A stretch of 64,000 bases of DNA from Rhipicephalus microplus (Eukaryota > Arthropoda > Arachnida > Ixodida > Ixodidae): contig NC_134700.1 in NCBI RefSeq assembly GCF_043290135.1, positions 237,802,088 to 237,866,087 of the forward strand, written 5' to 3'. Made by a program: the position numbers and the translations under genes. The notes beneath the pieces are model-generated. The model worked only from the letters and a program-made list of their open reading frames with translations. It was not told where the DNA came from and did no database searches. Numbering within the stretch: the stretch's first letter is position 1; every line of letters starts with the position of its first letter. This document shows, in pieces, positions 60,204 to 64,000 of the stretch.

Positions 60204-61097
60204 ATGACTACGCACCAACTAGCCCAAGTTTCCACTCTTGTGAGTTACATTTCTAGTACATCGGGCATCTATATCTCCTCTTCTACAAGCCCTTCTCTTC
60301 TCGTCAGTTTAATCAGTGTGGCTGCTTGCCGCGCACGCTCGTTGGCGTACTGCATCCGGCTAAAGATACTTCTTTCCGAAGTCAAGGCATTGTTTGGTGG
60401 CCTTACTCCCTCGGTTGGCCATGGTTTAAGAGTTTCCAAGATTCTACGCTCAGAATGGCTTCGGCAGGCTCGACTGTACCGTCAAGCCCTGCAACTAAAA
60501 ATCCTAGGGAACGAACGCACAGCAGTTAAACAGAAGAAGTGTCGTGAACTCTCAAGCCTCGTAGACCGAAACGTCGAGTTCATGTGGCGTCAGTCGCTCA
60601 GTTACCTGCGGGCCATCACACCAAGGAAGTCTCCAGCTGCTAAGGACTGTGTGCATGTTCTCGGGGATGCTTTTCTTCCCGACAACGTTAAGCACACCCT
60701 ATGCCTCGGACCAAAGTACGCGGTGGCACCTTCAAGAACACCGCACGAGCTCCTCACTCTTGTCAGGCAAGTCGCCCGTCGTGCTCCTGACTCTGAATGT
60801 GATAGATGTGTTGCCCAAGGCGTGCAGGTGCTCTCGAGATGTAAGCCTTCGAACAAATTTGTCAATACAGGAAGCACTGTCGCGTACCTAAAGGCACATT
60901 CCTTGTCACTTCTGCCGGCTGACAAGGAAGGTGGTTTTGCGGTTCTTCCTCGTTCAATGTTTAAAGTGAAAGCTATGCATGCAATGCAGTCTTTTTTCAA
61001 CGAGAATGATGAGATTGGTCTGGATAAGCTTAAGAAGCGTGCAAAAAACTCTTACCGGGGCCCTGGGGTTTCAGAAGCTTTCGAAGGCGATAGATAG
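60204..61097 (+). CDS. Penelope-like protein, N-terminal part (ORF before the frameshift)
   Basis: ATG at 60204 is the fourth base of the full copy: MTTHQLAQVSTLVSYISSTS. Continues with basic and helical segments ('SEWLRQARLYRQALQLKIL', 'LLTLVRQVARRAPDSECD') and SLSLLPADKEGGFAVLPRSM, the usual lead-in to PLE reverse transcriptase. Homology to the next frame breaks at about 61057-61068 in GGGGCCCTGGGG; the frame then runs to a stop at 61097. A single indel probably separates the two frames. Confidence 0.8.
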   Translation: MTTHQLAQVSTLVSYISSTSGIYISSSTSPSLLVSLISVAACRARSLAYCIRLKILLSEVKALFGGLTPSVGHGLRVSKILRSEWLRQARLYRQALQLKILGNERTAVKQKKCRELSSLVDRNVEFMWRQSLSYLRAITPRKSPAAKDCVHVLGDAFLPDNVKHTLCLGPKYAVAPSRTPHELLTLVRQVARRAPDSECDRCVAQGVQVLSRCKPSNKFVNTGSTVAYLKAHSLSLLPADKEGGFAVLPRSMFKVKAMHAMQSFFNENDEIGLDKLKKRAKNSYRGPGVSEAFEGDR

Positions 61098-62592
61098 TTG
61101 CAAAAAGCTTAGCCTTGACCTGTTCTTTTCTGCAAAAACTCACAAAATTGACTGCCCATTGCGGGTCATTGTAACAGAAAGGGGGACCTGGCAAAAGTCT
61201 GTAGCACTTTTCTTGCAGGAAAAGCTAAAACACATAACAATAGACGATCCTTTTTTGGTCAAGAACTCTGACGCTGTTATTAACATTATTGGACGAACTA
61301 ACACAGGACTCCAGGCAATGTCTGTGGATATTAAGGACTTGTATTACTCTTTGCCGCATGACCAACTACTTAAATGTGTAGAGGAATCCATAGACAGGTT
61401 AGGATCATCAGCGTTTCAAACGCGTACTGGAATTCACAACAGCAGCTTATTAGAATTACTCGGTTTTTATTTGAAGGCCACCTTTGTATCATGGGAGGAC
61501 AAAAACTACTTACAAAAAAGTGGAATATGTATTGGTTCATGTTTGGCACCCATTCTTAGTGACATATTTCTAGCACATCATGATCGTGTCTTGTCAAACA
61601 AGCTTGACGACTCTGTAGTTTTTAAAGTTTGCCGTTTTGTTGATGATTACTTAGTGTTGTTGAAATGCGATAGTCAAAACTTTCAGACCGTTTCCTCTGA
61701 CGTGTTGACTGTTTTCCGAGAGTGCCTGAAACCACTAGTTCTAACCCATGAATCACCCACTGATAACAACCTGAAGTTTCTAGATTTGAAGCTTTTGTTA
61801 GACTCCCGACATGTTTGCTGGATGTATGAGCCAAGGAGCGGCAAGCCTCTTCTGCCTTTCAGCTCAGCTCACTCTAAATTGGTCAAGCGGGGCATCGCTA
61901 ACCTCTGCCTTGTCAATGCCTTAAAGAGGTCATGCCCCCCCATGGTACACCACAGCTTTGCTCTACAAGTAGAGCGGCTTACCAAAGCTGGTTACCCCGC
62001 GCATGTTCTCGTTTCGGTGGCGGAAAAGCTGGTCACTGTCTTGAAGCGAGGCGACAAACCGGATAAGCGAAACAGTGGCAAAAAGAGCCGGCCTGTCGTA
62101 CTGCCTTACGTGCACGACGTATCACACAGGCTAAAAAAGATTGCTCGAGACGCCAACGTTTTTGTGGTTTTTTCTGCCCCGGAAAAATTGCAGAGGCTTT
62201 GCAAACGGGTCAATGCACCTCGTGCAAATTCTGCCTCGTGCTCTGTCGCGCACAGGACACGCTACGTCCCATGCGCAGTGGGAGTCGTTTACTTGATTCC
62301 ACTGACGTGTGGGTGCATCTATGTCGAGCAAACCGGCAGGTGCATAAATGACCGCCTCCGAGAACACCGAAACAATGTGCACAATGTGGTACAAGGGCAT
62401 CTTGGCATTCATTGCCGAGATTGTGGGTGCACCCCTCTCTTTGATCAGTGCTCCATATTGGCAAGGCACAGGGATCAGCTTACCCGAGAAATTATTGAAG
62501 CCGAAAAAATACACTTGCTAGGAGATAAATGTGTAAGCACATCATCGATTGCTTTATCACAGGCTGAACGTGATTACCTAGCTCGGCTTTGA
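61062..62592 (+). CDS. Penelope-like RT/GIY-YIG ORF, full copy, C-terminal part
   Basis: Frame from about 61062 (GALGFQKLSKAIDSCKKL) through 'DLFFSAKTHKIDCPLRV', catalytic SVDIKDLYYSLP, RFVDDYLVLLKC, to TGA at 62592. The open frame formally starts upstream at 60979 but that part overlaps the other frame and is not homologous. In the endonuclease the conserved YVG/YIG motif reads CIYVEQTGR: the Gly codon GGG of the inverted copy is GAG here (62326-62328), which should disable GIY-YIG activity. Otherwise nearly identical to the minus copy. Confidence 0.87.
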
Positions 62593-62798
62593 GGCAATAG
62601 AGGACCTGTCACACGTGTTTTGTTACTGATGTGTAGATTAGGGTGCATTTTACCTTCATGCTCTGTTATCATCCTTTTTTAGCAGTATATATTCTTGCCA
62701 CTCTGTGAAATAAAGTTAGTTGGAAGTCAGCGCTCTTTCTGTCTACCCTGTCCTTTTTCCTTTGTTCGCGCGCTGAAACATCTTGCAAGTGTATGAAG

Positions 62799-64000
62799 GC
62801 TGAATGGAGCATTCAGGCCCCTGTGACATTGTTAGTACAATGATGTGTTCAGCTGGCCCCAGGCCACACCACAAGCACTGCGTGACGATGTGCCAGTAAC
62901 GATAACGTCGGTGATCTTAGTGTTGTCATCGTGGAGCCGACTTATGGTGATGCCTAGCAATGGCTTCACTTCGGTTTTCTGTCTCAGTTCATCTCAAATC
63001 CAGTGACTTCGCTGTGCCAGTTCGAATGATTTTTCATGTGCTCATCAGTGAGTGAAAATGAGGAGCTACAAATTCAGTAGCGTTATGAGCCAACATGTTA
63101 TAAAACAGCTGTGTGCGACTTACACCAGTGCTGGGTTTCAAGTACCTTATGAAGCAATGTCTTTCTTGCAGAGAGCTGCAATGGTCTGTTATAAAAGCTT
63201 TCAGGTAGGACAGTGCCAGCAATTTACATCCCTCCACAAAACATTTAACATTGGCTTTACACAACCAGGGTATGTGCTGTTTCTGAGGGAATTTTAAAGT
63301 TGGGAAAGATGCACCGACCTGGACACCTGGCTGTGAATGAGACACGCAATGAACCAACAGCATTTGTGAGTGCGTGAGCGGTGAAAGAAGCCGAGCCCAA
63401 GCGTAATGAAAGAATTGGCATACACGAACGAAATTTCATGCAGTGCGGACATATTTCACCTTTAGGTTGACCGACTACTTGTGTTGAATAAATCGTTGTT
63501 GTTCCCTACCGGACTGTTTATTTTTGTGGATGGAATTGCGGAACCTGTCCTGTACACAAAGATTTTTACTGTGCTTTGTTGCATGATCGAACAATGTGTC
63601 CCTGAATGCCTCCTCGTTGCTGCGTCGGCTGGCATCGATTTCAGAATCACTGTTTCGCAGAGGATCGAAGCAAAAAAGATTCATGATGTCGCGAGTCACA
63701 GTGATTCCCAATTCCTCGGTGTTTTTTTCAGCACTTGTAGGCCGTGATGACCATGGCGGTGATGAAGACGAGACTACATGCGCATGCCCAGCAGACGAAA
63801 TGTCAGCTGAAACTCGTGTCACTCATTTCGAAGCCCACTGGAGATTACGAAGGGTAAAGGTTGCTTTTATCTGTTTTAGAGTGGCGGTGCAGTTTGAAGT
63901 TAAGGGAAAGTGAATGAGCTGGACAAATGGAACAAAGATAAGAGGTACACTGATACCACCAAACAACACCACTCACTTAAACGACTCGGACACTGCAAGA
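62799..64000. other. No gene recognised
   Basis: A plus-strand frame at 63052-63297 includes 33 bases (63178-63204 area) bounded by a good acceptor TTTCTTGCAG and donor CAG/GTAGGA. It matches nothing I know. Frames on both strands at 63475-63822 are likewise unassigned. Confidence 0.25.

Larger units (their letters stand above)
58210..62787 (+). mobile_element. Penelope-like element, family 2: full copy plus inverted partial copy
   Basis: Order: 43-bp tail (58210-58252); inverted partial copy (3' end at 58253, 5' break at 59897); a direct-orientation piece of the element's 3' end acting as pseudo-LTR (59898-60200); a full-length plus copy (60201-62787). The tail is the reverse complement of the first 43 bases of the full copy. 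The 11-bp repeat AGTGTATGAAG flanks the complex (58199-58209 and 62788-62798). This is a classic PLE arrangement with pseudo-LTR and inverted truncated copy. Confidence 0.92.

Noticed and set aside
63052..63297. Plus-strand 81-codon frame with internal splice-like signals
   Set aside because: The frame is equally open through the would-be introns, and there is no recognisable family.

Overview
The window looks like nuclear DNA of a hard tick, most likely a metastriate. The main reason is a dense population of a tRNA-derived SINE matching my memory of the tick Ruka family: tail of GATT repeats, body with 'TTTAACGTCCCAAAACCAC', head with 'GTGGTCTAGTGGC'. Tick-type LINE 3' ends, Penelope-like elements (PLEs) and pogo/hAT-type DNA transposons support this. 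Everything is in eukaryotic style: long introns, AT-rich microsatellites, GC-rich promoter islands. There is no bacterial operon, no CRISPR array and no intact tRNA or rRNA gene that I can see.

Host genes, all on the minus strand. (1) A C-terminal exon of an unrecognised gene at 52112-52225, with a phase-compatible candidate upstream exon at 56176-56231. (2) The ribosomal protein S13 gene (uS15). Its two coding exons (44151-43966 and 38341-38072) join in frame to exactly 151 residues, and a proposed 5'UTR exon at 49826-49778 has a TATA box and a polypyrimidine initiator. (3) An ADAMTS-type secreted metalloprotease (ADAMTS16/18-like). Its propeptide exon is at 2208-1826, and a signal-peptide exon with matching splice phase lies at 32648-32519 in a GC-rich island, implying an intron of about 30 kb.

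Layout. 1-2.2 kb: ADAMTS exon. 2.3-9.8 kb: Ruka copies, a hAT-like element holding a small inverted PLE remnant, and a LINE tail. 9.8-20 kb: mostly intron-like sequence with old SINEs, an RTE-like LINE 3' end, a possible TATA promoter and a CRE-motif cluster. 20.2-20.65 kb: a long (AT)n(GT)n tract abutting a perfect 145-bp palindrome. 20.65-32.3 kb: sparse, with LINE tails and a 0.9-kb foldback element. 32.3-33.4 kb: GC-rich promoter island. 33.4-38 kb: MITEs and Ruka. 38-49.9 kb: RpS13, with a broken Tigger/pogo transposase in its coding intron and a solo LTR in its proposed 5'UTR intron. 52.1-64 kb: unknown gene plus a transposon-dense block (PLE family 1, a MITE, a pogo-like element, PLE family 2).

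The most interesting pattern is in the PLE insertions. Three insertions of different families (5292-5454, 53058-55902, 58210-62787) share one architecture: two copies in inverted orientation with their 3' ends outward, a one-sided tail of about 37-49 bp, and an 11-12 bp target-site duplication. In family 2 the tail is visibly the 5' start of the element. A fourth palindrome (20504-20648) looks like the same product.
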